From Pantoea sp. Mb-10 (GTDB lineage Bacteria > Pseudomonadota > Gammaproteobacteria > Enterobacterales > Enterobacteriaceae): a stretch of DNA of 64,000 bases. The DNA is taken from NCBI RefSeq assembly GCF_021272205.1, contig NZ_JAJSDX010000003.1:310001-374000 (forward strand), read 5' to 3'. Of the stretch, positions 8,035 to 17,660 are shown in pieces; position 1 is the first letter of the stretch; each line of letters begins with the position of its first letter. Under the pieces are notes generated by a model. The model worked only from the letters and a program-made list of their open reading frames with translations, had not been told where the DNA came from and ran no database searches. Position numbers and translations under genes: made by a program.

Positions 8035-10137
8035 TCACTGTGGCGTAAGCGCGCCTTGCGGCTGTAACTGAACCTGCCTCAGCTCGGTGGGCAGCTTGTC
8101 GATCAGCTCGGGCGGCAGCGGTTTGCCCAGCAAATACCCCTGCAACATGTCGCAGCCAAGTCCGGTTAGAAACGCTTGCTGCGCCGGTGTTTCGACGCCT
8201 TCAGCCACCACCTTGAGATTAAGCGACTGCGCCAGGGCGACGATGGCAGACACGATGGTGGCGTCTTCGTTTTTTGCCTGCAGCTCTTTCACGAAAGCGC
8301 GATCGATTTTAAGCTCGGATGCGGGAAGACGTTTCAGGTAAAGCAGGCTGGAGTAGCCCGTGCCAAAATCGTCAATCGACGCCCTGACACCCCTTTTCGT
8401 CAACTCCGTAAGAATGCGCACGCTCTCTTCAGGGTGGCGCATCGCGGTGGTTTCGGTGACTTCAAGCGTCAGCAAATCGGCGGGAATATCGTGTCTGGCC
8501 AGCGCCTGCAGCACCGTATCCACCAAATTGCTTTGTTCAAACTGCAGCGCCGACAGGTTAACCGCCACCGACCAGTGCGGATGGCCTTCCCGATGCCAGG
8601 CGTGCAGCTGCCGACAGGCTTCATTGATGACCCAGTCGCCAATGGCGACGATCATGCCGGTCTTTTCCGCAAGCGGCAGAAACACATCCGGCGTCAGCAG
8701 GCCGCGACGGGGATGATCCCAGCGCAGCAGGGCTTCAAAGCCGAGAATCGGACCGCTGGGCGCGCGATACTTCGGCTGATAAAACAGACGCAGCTCGTTG
8801 TTGTCCAGGGCGTGCCACAGGTCGTTATTGAGCTGCAGCTGCGACTGGGCTTGGGTATTCATGGAGGGTTGAAAGAAGCTGTAGCCGTTGCGGCCGTTAT
8901 TTTTGGTGTGGTACATCGCGGCGTCGGCGTTGAACATCAGCTCGCGATCGTCGCGGCCATCGCCCGGATACACCGCAATGCCCACGCTGAGTGACACCAC
9001 TAAGTCGTAGCGCGAGACGTTAAACGGACGATCGATCGCTTTCACCAGCGCATCAGCCACCGCAGCGGCATCGTTGGGCTCCTGGATCTCCATCAGCAGA
9101 ACAAACTCGTCACCGCCCAGCCGCGCCAGGGTGTAATGCCCCTGCATTTGCGCGCTCATGCGTTCGGTCACGGCCACCAGCAGGGTATCACCCACGTGAT
9201 GACCAAACGCGTCGTTGACCGCCTTGAAACCATCCAGATCCATAAACATCAGTGCGAACTGCGACTGCTCGCGGTTGGCTTTGTTGAACGCCTGGTCCAG
9301 GCGATCTTCCAGCAAAATGCGGTTGGGTAGACGCGTCAGATTATCGTGCAGCGCCAGCTGGGCCAGTTCACGATTGGCCTCCGCCAGCGAACGCGCCAGC
9401 AGCGAGGTGCGCGCCTGCATGCGCGCATCCAGCATGGACACCAACAACGTGATCCCGAGGATCGCCAGCGTCACCACCGTGACCAGAATCGCCAGCCAGC
9501 TGCTGTTGACGCCCATGTGCGTGGCATGGCTGTGCAGCGGAAAGCTGGCGGCTGCCATACCGGTATAGTGCATGCCAGCAATCGCAAAGCCCATCACCAC
9601 CGACGCGCCGAGCCGCAGCAGGGTCACGCGAGGGTGCCCATCACGCAGATGAAACGCCAGCCACAGCGCCGCGCCTGACGCTGCCAGCGCAATCACCACC
9701 GACAGCGTAATCCAACCTGCATGCCAGACGATACCGGGCGTAAACATCAGCGCGGCCATCCCGGTATAGTGCATGGCAACCACGCCCGAGCCCAGGACCA
9801 GGGCGCCTGCGCACAACCGGGCGATCGGCAGCGCCTGAGACGTGCACACCAGCCACAGCGCAACAATCGATGCCACCACGGCCACCGCCATAGAGACGGC
9901 GGTCAGCTTTGCATCGTAACTCATGACCATATCAAGGCTCATTGCCAGCATGCCGATAAAGTGCATGGCCCAGATACCAATGCCCATGGCAAAGCCGCCG
10001 CCCAGCAGCCAAATCATCCCGGCGCGCCCGGATGAGGAGGCGACGCGCCCTGCCATGTTAAGCGCGGTAAAAGAGGCCAGCACCGCCACCAGAATCGAAA
10101 TGATGACGGTAAATGCGTCGTATGAAGTCACTAACAT
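8035..10137 (-). CDS. MHYT-GGDEF-EAL cyclic-di-GMP enzyme
   Basis: A 700-residue membrane protein. Residues 1 to about 235 are a seven-helix MHYT sensor with the repeated motif (MHFIGM, MHYTGMAAL, MHYTGMAAA), thought to bind copper or a diatomic gas. Residues about 265-430 are a GGDEF domain with intact GGDEF and no RxxD inhibitory site in the usual place. The EAL domain keeps EALLRW, NLS, LEVTET, DDFGTGYSS, KIDRAFV and AEGVET, so phosphodiesterase activity is plausible and both activities are possible. AGGGA seven bases upstream supports the ATG at 10137. It is divergent from the Csu pilus operon, whose expression could depend on c-di-GMP; this link is inference. Confidence 0.9.
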   Translation of the reverse strand: MLVTSYDAFTVIISILVAVLASFTALNMAGRVASSSGRAGMIWLLGGGFAMGIGIWAMHFIGMLAMSLDMVMSYDAKLTAVSMAVAVVASIVALWLVCTSQALPIARLCAGALVLGSGVVAMHYTGMAALMFTPGIVWHAGWITLSVVIALAASGAALWLAFHLRDGHPRVTLLRLGASVVMGFAIAGMHYTGMAAASFPLHSHATHMGVNSSWLAILVTVVTLAILGITLLVSMLDARMQARTSLLARSLAEANRELAQLALHDNLTRLPNRILLEDRLDQAFNKANREQSQFALMFMDLDGFKAVNDAFGHHVGDTLLVAVTERMSAQMQGHYTLARLGGDEFVLLMEIQEPNDAAAVADALVKAIDRPFNVSRYDLVVSLSVGIAVYPGDGRDDRELMFNADAAMYHTKNNGRNGYSFFQPSMNTQAQSQLQLNNDLWHALDNNELRLFYQPKYRAPSGPILGFEALLRWDHPRRGLLTPDVFLPLAEKTGMIVAIGDWVINEACRQLHAWHREGHPHWSVAVNLSALQFEQSNLVDTVLQALARHDIPADLLTLEVTETTAMRHPEESVRILTELTKRGVRASIDDFGTGYSSLLYLKRLPASELKIDRAFVKELQAKNEDATIVSAIVALAQSLNLKVVAEGVETPAQQAFLTGLGCDMLQGYLLGKPLPPELIDKLPTELRQVQLQPQGALTPQ

Positions 10138-10716
10138 AGTGATTTCCCTGGGTTAAGCCGTTACTGAATCAGCTGTGGTGTAAGTAAGAAGCAAGGGCGG
10201 TGGTGACGACGCTGTCATCGGTGCTGCCCGCAGGCGGCCTCGCGCGATCGCCGTTCAGTACAGCGGGGATCCGTGCTGGACGCCATCCCCACAACCTTAA
10301 AAACGACAAGACATTTCTTATTAATTCCTTTCTGCCGTCGTCGTTTAGAGCACAAACACATTCAAAAATTAATGATGCTAATTTAAATAAGGAATCTATC
10401 ATTGCGCCTCAGGCGGCGACAAACTATCGATTCAATCGCTTATTAATTTTTTTCAACACGCCGCCAGCCCCCGTCAATACTGCTTTATCGGCGAAACGAG
10501 CCAATTGATTAGCAAAAAATCACGCGGCATTCTCGGCGTGACCGATGCGCTGTTCTATAGTAAATAAAACTGATATAAAACATTAAGCTTCTATGCAGGA
10601 ATTTTCTTACCTGGCAGGCACTGGCATACCCAGCCCTGACGGGAATTTGCGTTAACTTTTGTCTGATATCACCGGGTGAAAAAGCATCGATTCTGGATAA
10701 TCAGTAAGGAATGATT
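10138..10716. other. divergent intergenic region between c-di-GMP enzyme and pilus operon
   Basis: About 580 bases with no convincing gene; a 102-codon frame at 10200-10508 has no ribosome site and an unlikely composition. It becomes AT-rich from about 10300. It carries a perfect AAGA-N4-TCTT palindrome at 10308-10319. The length is unusual for the window and suggests a regulated control region for the divergent genes. I could not assign promoter boxes with confidence. Confidence 0.5.
10308..10319. promoter_or_regulatory. palindromic operator-like site (RcsB-box-like)
   Basis: AAGACATTTCTT followed by A, a perfect AAGA-N4-TCTT palindrome and the copy in this window that comes closest to the published RcsAB consensus layout (TAAGA-N4-TC-T/C-TA). 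It is about 170 bases upstream of the c-di-GMP gene and 400 upstream of the pilus operon. Confidence 0.4.
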
Positions 10717-11286
10717 ATGAAACTCAAGCTTTTTCTTGTGGCCGCCAGCCTGAGTGCCGTCGCGCTACCCCACGTTGCCAGCGCCGCCACCACCACCGGC
10801 ACCATTAACGCCACCTTGACGCTGACCACGGGCTGTCTGGTGAACGGGCAATCCGCCACCACCGGCGTGAATTTCGGTACCCTGAACTTTGGTAGCAGCG
10901 CCGCCACCTTTGATACCCTTAACGCAACGCTGGTGGGGGCCTCCGGGAACGGTATTTTTGTGCGCTGCACCACCGGTCAAACCTTTAACGTCCAGGTCAC
11001 CAGCAGCAATGCCGCGCCTGCCACCACCTTCGGTACGGTAAGCGGACAGCCGCGCTATCTCATTCTGGGCTCCAACAATACCCAAGGCATTGCCTATACC
11101 CTTTACAGTGATGCAGCCTTTACGACGGCCATCGCCAACAACACCAACATTGCCCCCAGCGGGACCACCGATCCGGCACTGGGTACCAACTTTGCCATCT
11201 ACGGACGCGTGGTGGGTGGCGGCTTCGATCCGCTCATCCCGGCCGGGACCTACACGGATACGATCAACGTGGCGGTCAATTACTGA
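10717..11286 (+). CDS. Csu-type pilus major subunit (spore coat U domain)
   Basis: A 189-residue secreted protein. The signal peptide MKLKLFLVAASLSAVALPHVASA ends in an AxA site, followed by one spore-coat-U (SCPU) domain with conserved GCLVNG, ...NFGTLNFG and the terminal donor-type strand ending in NVAVNY. This fits the major subunit (CsuA/B type) of an archaic chaperone-usher pilus. The ATG at 10717 was preferred over 10711 because AAGGA lies six bases upstream of it. It is the first gene of a five-gene operon. Confidence 0.85.
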   Translation: MKLKLFLVAASLSAVALPHVASAATTTGTINATLTLTTGCLVNGQSATTGVNFGTLNFGSSAATFDTLNATLVGASGNGIFVRCTTGQTFNVQVTSSNAAPATTFGTVSGQPRYLILGSNNTQGIAYTLYSDAAFTTAIANNTNIAPSGTTDPALGTNFAIYGRVVGGGFDPLIPAGTYTDTINVAVNY

Positions 11287-11307
11287 GTGCTGGGCTGACG
11301 TTACGGC

Positions 11308-11820
11308 GTGGGAGTATTACACAGGAGATGCGGCGGAGGCGCGCTGTTGCTGAGCGTCACGCTTTCCGCTTGGGCGCTGCCCACTGCGACTTTCCAGGTG
11401 GCTGCCTCAGTGGTCGCGGGCTGCGTGGTGTCGGGAACCAATACCGGCACGTTCGGCGCGCTGAATTTTGGCACGCAGTCGGGCGTGGCGCGCCGGAGCG
11501 TAAGCACAAGCCTGGTGCAGAGCACCACGATCACGCTGGCCTGCACGCCCGGCACCGCACTCAGCATGAGCATCAATGGCGGCAATAATTACGCCTCGAC
11601 GCGCAACCTGAAAATCAGCGGCAGCACCGCTGAGAGCGTGCCCTACGCGCTCTATAGCAATGCCGCACTCACTACCGCCATTCCGGTCAACAGCGCCGTC
11701 GCGCTGAGCTACAGCAACGCCAATAACATTACGCTGCCCATCTACGGCCAGCTCACCCTGCCCGGCCCCACGCGCGCCGGCACCTATACCGACACGTTAA
11801 CCGTGACGCTCAGCTGGTGA
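11308..11820 (+). CDS. Csu-type pilus minor subunit (SCPU domain), uncertain start
   Basis: About 170 residues with one SCPU domain (GCVVSGTNTGTFGALNFGT near the start, TLTVTLSW at the end). It would be a CsuA/CsuB-like minor subunit. The start is problematic: GTG at 11308 gives a good signal peptide (RR then GGALLLSVTLSAWA) but has no ribosome site. An AGGAG lies immediately before an ATG at 11328, which is in another frame. A single-base indel near 11328-11340 would join that ATG to the reading frame as MRR-GALLLS. A TTG at 11347 has GGAGG seven bases upstream but leaves a stunted signal peptide. The domain itself is intact. Confidence 0.75.
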   Translation: MGVLHRRCGGGALLLSVTLSAWALPTATFQVAASVVAGCVVSGTNTGTFGALNFGTQSGVARRSVSTSLVQSTTITLACTPGTALSMSINGGNNYASTRNLKISGSTAESVPYALYSNAALTTAIPVNSAVALSYSNANNITLPIYGQLTLPGPTRAGTYTDTLTVTLSW

Positions 11821-11846
11821 CGACATTGAAAAAAGGACGACTGACA

Positions 11847-12542
11847 ATGCGCCTGCGCGACCTGTTTACGCTGCTGCTTATAGCCCTGATGCCCGTTGCA
11901 CACGCGGCGAACTCCCTGATGATTTGGCCGATCGATCCCACCCTCAACCCCGATGAAAAAGCCAGCGAGCTGTGGCTGGAGAATCGCGGCAGCGCCAGCA
12001 CCATTATGCAGGTGCGCGTCTTCGCCTGGCAGCAGAAGGCAGGCCAGGAGCAGTACCAAACGCAACAGCAGGTGGTTGCCAGTCCGCCGATGGTGCGGCT
12101 GGAGGCGGGACAAAAGCAGCTGGTGCGTTTGATTCGACAACTGCCACCCGCGCCCGGGCAGGAGGCGGCCTACCGCGTGGTGCTGGACGAGATCCCGACG
12201 CCGCGCACGCCGGGCGATAATCAGGCGGGACTGACGTTCCAGATGCGCTATTCGGTCCCGCTGTTTGTTTACGGTAGCGGCGTAACGCGCGACAGCGTGC
12301 AGCCGACGCTGCAGTGGCACGTGGTCAGCGAGGCGGGCAAACGCTGGCTGGAACTCACCAACCGCGGCAACGGCCATGCGCGCCTGAGCAACGTGAAGCT
12401 CGGCGATCGCAACCTGGGCAGCGGGTTATTTGGCTATGTGCTGGCTAATAGCCAGTTTCGCTGGCCGCTCAGCGGGGCCGCAAGCGGTGAGTTGTCCGCC
12501 GAGGTGAATGGGCGCCACTGGCGCAGCGCTGCCGCGCGCTAA
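11847..12542 (+). CDS. periplasmic pilus chaperone (Csu type)
   Basis: A 231-residue PapD-like chaperone. The signal peptide (MRLRDLFTLLLIALMPVAHA) is followed by an Ig-like domain with the typical NSLMIWPIDPTLNPDEKASELWLENRG and QKQLVRLIR stretches. Such chaperones complement subunit folds by donor strand and deliver them to the usher. AAGGA lies upstream of the ATG at 11847. The stop overlaps the usher start (TAATG), so the two are translationally coupled. Closest functional match is CsuC of the archaic chaperone-usher class. Confidence 0.87.
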   Translation: MRLRDLFTLLLIALMPVAHAANSLMIWPIDPTLNPDEKASELWLENRGSASTIMQVRVFAWQQKAGQEQYQTQQQVVASPPMVRLEAGQKQLVRLIRQLPPAPGQEAAYRVVLDEIPTPRTPGDNQAGLTFQMRYSVPLFVYGSGVTRDSVQPTLQWHVVSEAGKRWLELTNRGNGHARLSNVKLGDRNLGSGLFGYVLANSQFRWPLSGAASGELSAEVNGRHWRSAAAR

Positions 12543-14947
12543 TGAGGCACCGATTCTCGGCCTGCACGCTGACGGCGATCGGCGCGCTGAGCGCGTGGCC
12601 CTTGCACAGCGCGGCGGAGACCTTTTCTACGCTGCCGCCGCCGCCCGCGCTGGAGAACAGCGCCAGCACTCAGCAGTTTATGCTGGAGCTGGTGGTGAAC
12701 CAGCGCGCGCGCGGCGACATTGTACCGGTGGAACGCCGTGCGGGTGATTTTTGGCTGCGTCGGGGTGACCTGCTGCAAGCGGGCATTCCCGCCGACAAGC
12801 TCTCCGGTGAGCAAATCAATCTTCATCAACTCAATGAGGTCGACGTGACGTACGACGAAGCGCGCCAGCGCCTGCTGATCACCGTGCCCCCCGCGTGGCT
12901 GCCCGACCAGGTGATTGGCCAGGCGCAGCGCGGTATCCGCTACCCCGGTCGTGCGTCGAACGGGGCGCTGGTGAATTACGATCTCTATGTCACGCGCACG
13001 TCGCGCGTGGGCACGCGCCTCTCAGGCTGGAATGAGCTGCGTGCGTTCGGCCCAGCCGGGCAATTCTCCAGTAATGGCGTCTACAGCCAACCGCTGTCGG
13101 GCCGCATGGCGGGCCAGCAGCAGGGCTTTATTCGCTATGACACGTGGTTCAGCAATGAAAACGAGGAGCACGCCTTGGCCTGGCGCGTGGGCGACGTGGT
13201 CACGGATTCTCTGAGCTGGAGCAACAGCATCCGCCTCGGCGGCGTACAGATCGCACGGGATTTCAGCGTGCGTCCCGATCTGGTGACTTATCCCCTGCCC
13301 AGCTTCGCCGGGCAGGCAGCTGTGCCCTCTTCGGTCGATCTGTTTATCAACGGCTATCGCAGTGCGCAAGCGGATGTACAGCCCGGTCCCTGGTCGCTGA
13401 CCAACGTTCCCTTTGTCAACGGTGCGGGTGACGCGGTGATTACCACCACGGATGCCGTGGGCCGCCAGGTCACCACTACCCTGCCGTTTTATGTTGCCAG
13501 CAGCCTGTTAAAAGCCGGTTTAGCCGATTACGCGTTTTCTGCGGGGGCCATCCGGGAAAACTACGGCCTGAAAAACCTCGACTACGGCGCGGCGGCGGCC
13601 AGCGGCTCGTATCGCTATGGTCTCACCGACCGCTTTACCCTGGAGCTGCACGCCGAAGGGGGCGAAGGGGTGGTTTCGGGCGGCACAGGCGGTTTGGTCA
13701 CGCTTGGCAGTTGGGGCGTTCTTAACGGCGCGCTGGCGCAAAGCCAAATGGCGGGCCAATCTGGCCGGCAATACAGCTGGGGATACCAATATAACAACAG
13801 TTGGTTTAGCGTGGGGACACAGCATGTTCGGCGCAGCGCCGACTACGGCAATCTGGCGCTGGCCGGTACGCGCGGCGACAGCGGCAATACCCGCTATTCG
13901 CTGGCGCAGCGCAGTGCGCAATACACCGCCAGCGTGTCGCTCAGCACCTATGGCAGCCTCGGTGTTGCCTATCTTGATATCGCGGGAGGCGCGGGGGATC
14001 GCACCCGGCTGCTGAATATGACGTGGAGCAAAAACCTCTGGGGCAACAGTAGTCTGTATCTCTCCATGAGCCGCGATCGCCAGCGTGGCGACTGGAGTGG
14101 CGCGCTGTCGCTGGTGATCCCGTTTGGTGAACAGAGTAGCGCCTCGATAAGCGTTGAGCGCGATCGTCAAGGAGAGCAGAATCAGCGCGTGTACCTGTCG
14201 CGCGCCATGCCGACCGAAGGCGGGCTGGCGGGCGATGCGTCTTGGGCGCATCAGGGCGGCAACAGCGGTGATTATCGCCAGGCCAGCCTGCGCTACCGCA
14301 ACAACAAGCTGGATGGCTCGATGGGCTTCTATGGTGACCGCGACGCCACCACGCAGTGGGCGGATTTCACCGGTGCGCTGGTACTGATGGATAACCGCGG
14401 GTTCGCCGCCAATGATATTAATGACGCCTTCGTGGTGGTGAAAACCGATTATCCCGGCGTCACCGTGCGCTATGAAAACCAGCCGATGGGGCGAACCGAT
14501 CGCGCCGGGTATCTGCTGATCCCTTCGGTGAGCAGCTATTACGGCGCGAAATATGACATCGACACGCTCGATCTGCCGCCCGATCGCAGCGTGCCGCGCG
14601 TTGAGCAGCGCTTCGCTGTGAAGCGCAACAGCGGGTATCTGCTGCATTTTCCGGTCGAGCCGCTGCGCGCAGCCAGCGTGGTGCTGCACGATCGCCACGG
14701 CGCGCCGCTGCCGGTCTCCAGCCAAGTGCTGCGTCAAAACCAGGCCACCGCCTACGTAGGTTGGGACGGACTGGTGTGGATGGAGGATCTCAGCGCGGAT
14801 AACCCGATGCAAGTGGTCACTCCCGATGGGCGACGCTGTGACACCCGGTTGACGTTGGCGAAAGGCGAACCCAAGGCGCTGAAAACCTACGGCCCGCTCA
14901 GATGCGATCTGCCCGATGCCGTGACACCCTCAGGCGCCACGCCATGA
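12542..14947 (+). CDS. outer membrane usher (Csu type)
   Basis: An 801-residue FimD/PapC-family usher: signal peptide, periplasmic N-terminal domain (ELVVNQ, DFWLRRGDLLQAGI), a large 24-strand beta-barrel region containing the plug (around PSSVDLFINGYRS and GPWSLTNVPFVNGAGDAVITTTDAVGR), and C-terminal domains ending in CDTRLTL. It is the secretion and assembly platform for the pilus. Its length fits CsuD-like ushers. It overlaps the chaperone gene upstream and the tip-subunit gene downstream by four bases each. Confidence 0.9.
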   Translation: MRHRFSACTLTAIGALSAWPLHSAAETFSTLPPPPALENSASTQQFMLELVVNQRARGDIVPVERRAGDFWLRRGDLLQAGIPADKLSGEQINLHQLNEVDVTYDEARQRLLITVPPAWLPDQVIGQAQRGIRYPGRASNGALVNYDLYVTRTSRVGTRLSGWNELRAFGPAGQFSSNGVYSQPLSGRMAGQQQGFIRYDTWFSNENEEHALAWRVGDVVTDSLSWSNSIRLGGVQIARDFSVRPDLVTYPLPSFAGQAAVPSSVDLFINGYRSAQADVQPGPWSLTNVPFVNGAGDAVITTTDAVGRQVTTTLPFYVASSLLKAGLADYAFSAGAIRENYGLKNLDYGAAAASGSYRYGLTDRFTLELHAEGGEGVVSGGTGGLVTLGSWGVLNGALAQSQMAGQSGRQYSWGYQYNNSWFSVGTQHVRRSADYGNLALAGTRGDSGNTRYSLAQRSAQYTASVSLSTYGSLGVAYLDIAGGAGDRTRLLNMTWSKNLWGNSSLYLSMSRDRQRGDWSGALSLVIPFGEQSSASISVERDRQGEQNQRVYLSRAMPTEGGLAGDASWAHQGGNSGDYRQASLRYRNNKLDGSMGFYGDRDATTQWADFTGALVLMDNRGFAANDINDAFVVVKTDYPGVTVRYENQPMGRTDRAGYLLIPSVSSYYGAKYDIDTLDLPPDRSVPRVEQRFAVKRNSGYLLHFPVEPLRAASVVLHDRHGAPLPVSSQVLRQNQATAYVGWDGLVWMEDLSADNPMQVVTPDGRRCDTRLTLAKGEPKALKTYGPLRCDLPDAVTPSGATP

Positions 14948-15906
14948 GAACGCTGCTGCTACTTCTGCTGTTTGCCTTCCCCGGTGTCGGCGTGGCCGCG
15001 TGTGCTCTCTCTGCGCCCGCGGCCAGCTTTGGCACCGTAACCACGTTCGCCGTGAACAGCACGGCCAGCACCACGTCCAGCAACACCAACGTCAACTGCG
15101 GCAGCGGTACGCTGGCGCTGCTGGGCACGGATAACGTGACCTACGCGTTTACCAGCGCCAGCGGCGTTAGCGGATCGCGCGCAGTGCTGAAGGCCTCAAG
15201 CACCGGTGCGGATGCGATACCGATTCAGCTCTGTATTGACAGCGCCTGCGCCAATGAAATGCTGGTCGGCGGTCGCCACGTTTATGATTCTGCCGCGTTG
15301 CTTAGGCTCGGCAGCACGCTGAATTTTACGATTCCACTCTATTTTCGCACCGTGCCGGGCCAGGTGGTGGCGGCAGGCAGCTACACCACCACAATCACCC
15401 TCACGGTCAGCTATACCGTCTGCGCGGGCCTCAATGCCGCAGGGTTGTGCGTAGGGACCGTGCAGAGCAGCACCGGAACGCCCATGACGTTTGCGGTCAA
15501 TCTGATCGTCACCAACGATTGCACCACCATCACGGCACCGAACCTGAATTTCGGTAGCGCCCCGCTGGCAAACCGCTTTTCCACCCTCCAGCAGACCATT
15601 AGCGTGGTGTGTTCGAAGGGCAGCACGTTCACAGTGGGACTGAGCAACGGCAGCTATTACAGCGGCACCGCGCGGCAAATGGCGAGCGGCGCAAATCGGC
15701 TAGCGTACGAGATTTACAAAGGCACCACGACGACGGCGCGCTGGGGCCCCGCCGGAAGCGATCGCTGGAGCAGCAGCAGCGCCACCTCGCTCAATGCCGA
15801 TAACCTGACGCGTAACTTCACGTATACCGCACAGATTCTGCCTACGCAGGTGACGCCGCCAGCGGGCAATTATAGCGATAGCGTGGTGGTGGACGTGGCG
15901 TTTTAA
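14944..15906 (+). CDS. two-domain SCPU pilus tip adhesin (CsuE-like)
   Basis: A 320-residue protein with signal peptide MRTLLLLLLFAFPGVGVAAC and two SCPU-type domains (about 20-165, ending TITLTVSY, and about 180-320, ending VVVDVAF). Two-domain organisation at the end of the operon is that of CsuE, whose first domain binds hydrophobic surfaces at the pilus tip. The ATG at 14944 overlaps the usher stop (ATGA). An in-frame codon at 14902 would lie inside the usher gene and was rejected. Confidence 0.85.
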   Translation: MRTLLLLLLFAFPGVGVAACALSAPAASFGTVTTFAVNSTASTTSSNTNVNCGSGTLALLGTDNVTYAFTSASGVSGSRAVLKASSTGADAIPIQLCIDSACANEMLVGGRHVYDSAALLRLGSTLNFTIPLYFRTVPGQVVAAGSYTTTITLTVSYTVCAGLNAAGLCVGTVQSSTGTPMTFAVNLIVTNDCTTITAPNLNFGSAPLANRFSTLQQTISVVCSKGSTFTVGLSNGSYYSGTARQMASGANRLAYEIYKGTTTTARWGPAGSDRWSSSSATSLNADNLTRNFTYTAQILPTQVTPPAGNYSDSVVVDVAF

Positions 15907-15911
15907 GGCGA

Positions 15912-15939
15912 GAAAAACGTGGCCCGCAGCGGGGCCACG
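15912..15939 (-). terminator. intrinsic terminator of the MFS gene, possibly bidirectional
   Basis: A perfect 8-bp stem (CGTGGCCC with GGGCCACG, loop GCAGC) followed on the minus strand by five T. It lies in the short gap between the convergent pilus tip gene and the transporter gene. There is no T run on the plus strand, so it should act mainly on the minus strand. Confidence 0.75.
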
Positions 15940-15945
15940 ACAGGA

Positions 15946-17268
15946 TTACAGGGAGGCGCTTACCGGAGTGACGCTGTGTCGCGCGCGATATTGCTTCACC
16001 ATGCGGCCGATAAGCAGCGTGCCCAGCAAACCGCATACTGCGGCAAATGACAGCCAGACGCCCGGCATCGCTTTGTCGCCGGTGGCATGAATCAGGTAGC
16101 TGGAGACCGCAGGCGTGAAGCCGCCAAACAGCGCCGTGGCCAAGCTATAGGCCAGAGAAAAACCGCTGGCGCGCACTTCGGCAGGCATGATTTCCGCCAG
16201 ATAGACCACCATCGCGCCGTTATAGCTGGCGTACAGGAAGGACAACCACAGCTCCGCTTCCACCAGATGCGCAAAGGTCGGTGATGCCACCAGCCAGTGC
16301 AGAACGGGCCACGCGGTAAGGATCATCAGTACCGTGAACACCAGCAGCAGCGGACGACGACCGACGCGATCGGACAAGGCGCCCATGATCGGCAGCCAAA
16401 ACAGGTTGGAGATGCCCACGAACAGCGTGACCAGGAAGCTCTGCTTATCGCTCATCATCAGCACGGTTTTGCCGAAGGTCGGCGTGAACGCGGTGATCAT
16501 GTAGAACATCACCGTGGTGGTCACCACCATCAGCATTCCCGCCAGTACCAGCGCCCAGTTCTGCGCGACGGACCGCATAATCTGACGCATAGAAGGATGG
16601 TGCTTACGCTGGCTGAACGCTTCGGTCTCTTCCAGCATACGGCGGATCCAGAACAGGAACGGTACAATCAGGCAGCCGACCACAAAGGGAATACGCCAGC
16701 CCCACTCGGTTACCGCGTCCTTCGCCAGCAGGTGGTTCAGGGCCAGACCCAGCAGCGCCGCAAAAATCACCGCCACTTGTTGGCTGCCTGATTGCCAGCT
16801 TACGTAGAAGCCTTTACGCCCTTTGGGGGCCACTTCCGCAAGGTAAACCGACACGCCACCCAGCTCAACGCCTGCTGAGAAGCCTTGCAGTAAACGCCCC
16901 AGTAAAATCAGTACCGGCGCAGCCGCGCCCAGCGTGGCGTAGCCGGGCACCAGTGCGATGGTCAGGGTGCCGAGCGCCATCAGTCCCAGCGTCAGCAGCA
17001 GCCCTTTACGGCGTCCGTGATGATCAATGTAAGCGCCCAGCACAATGGCACCCAGCGGGCGCATCAGGAAGCCCGCGCCAAAGGTCATTAGCGTCAGCAT
17101 CAAGGAAGCAAAAGGATCGTCGCCCGGGAAAAAGGTTTTGGCGATCGCCGTAGCGTAGTAGCCAAACACCATAAAATCGTACATCTCCAGAAAGTTACCG
17201 CTGGTGACGCTGAAGATCGTTTTGGCCCCACTCCTGGCCGGCTTTTGTAAAGATTGACTCGTGCTCAT
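15946..17268 (-). CDS. CitA-like MFS transporter (citrate/tricarboxylate-proton symporter family)
   Basis: A 440-residue, twelve-segment major facilitator of the metabolite-H+ symporter (MHS) group. It has [23 protein letters not shown], the DHHGRRKG loop motif and [21 protein letters not shown], all shared with citrate-proton symporter CitA and tricarballylate transporter TcuC. Substrate is therefore probably a tricarboxylate, but cannot be fixed from sequence alone. The gene is single, between the pilus operon and an Ig-repeat protein, with no catabolic genes nearby. Confidence 0.85.
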   Translation of the reverse strand: MSTSQSLQKPARSGAKTIFSVTSGNFLEMYDFMVFGYYATAIAKTFFPGDDPFASLMLTLMTFGAGFLMRPLGAIVLGAYIDHHGRRKGLLLTLGLMALGTLTIALVPGYATLGAAAPVLILLGRLLQGFSAGVELGGVSVYLAEVAPKGRKGFYVSWQSGSQQVAVIFAALLGLALNHLLAKDAVTEWGWRIPFVVGCLIVPFLFWIRRMLEETEAFSQRKHHPSMRQIMRSVAQNWALVLAGMLMVVTTTVMFYMITAFTPTFGKTVLMMSDKQSFLVTLFVGISNLFWLPIMGALSDRVGRRPLLLVFTVLMILTAWPVLHWLVASPTFAHLVEAELWLSFLYASYNGAMVVYLAEIMPAEVRASGFSLAYSLATALFGGFTPAVSSYLIHATGDKAMPGVWLSFAAVCGLLGTLLIGRMVKQYRARHSVTPVSASL

Positions 17269-17660
17269 AACATCCTTCCCGTTTTTTCTTCCCCTTTTAG
17301 CGGGTTACGCCAGGAATAGATGTGATCCCGTTCACCATTGCAGTTTACAAAAGTGAGACCAAACGTAACAAAAAAATAACAACATAGTGCGTCAGATTCT
17401 CATAAGGCGAAACGCGCAGCATGCGGGAAGACTTTTTCCGCAGCCTCGCTCTCCGTAGCGCGTTCCACATCCGTTATCCGTTGCCCTTTCGCACCTTCAT
17501 TCGCCTATGCGAGCAAATTTGGCCTAACAAAAACATTAGCACCACGAATAAATTACTTACCTTTTCGGGACAAGTCTGGTTCAGGCTCTGGCGCGTTGAC
17601 CGTTAACTCTTACGGGCTTTAGAGAGCAATGACGCTCGTATAGAAACTCTGGAGAGTAAA
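17269..17660. other. divergent intergenic region before the Ig-repeat protein
   Basis: About 390 bases without a gene, AT-rich near 17330-17400 and 17520-17570. A degenerate copy of the palindrome, GGACAAGTCT at 17568-17577, sits 84 bases before the Ig-protein start. Promoter boxes could not be assigned confidently. Short frames in it have no ribosome sites. Confidence 0.45.

Noticed and set aside
10200-10508. 102-codon plus-strand frame in the divergent control region
   Set aside because: No ribosome site, atypical composition and overlap with an AT-rich regulatory-looking region.
13520-14812. 430-codon minus-strand frame inside the usher gene
   Set aside because: Shadow of the GC-rich usher coding sequence; no start signal and no recognisable domain.
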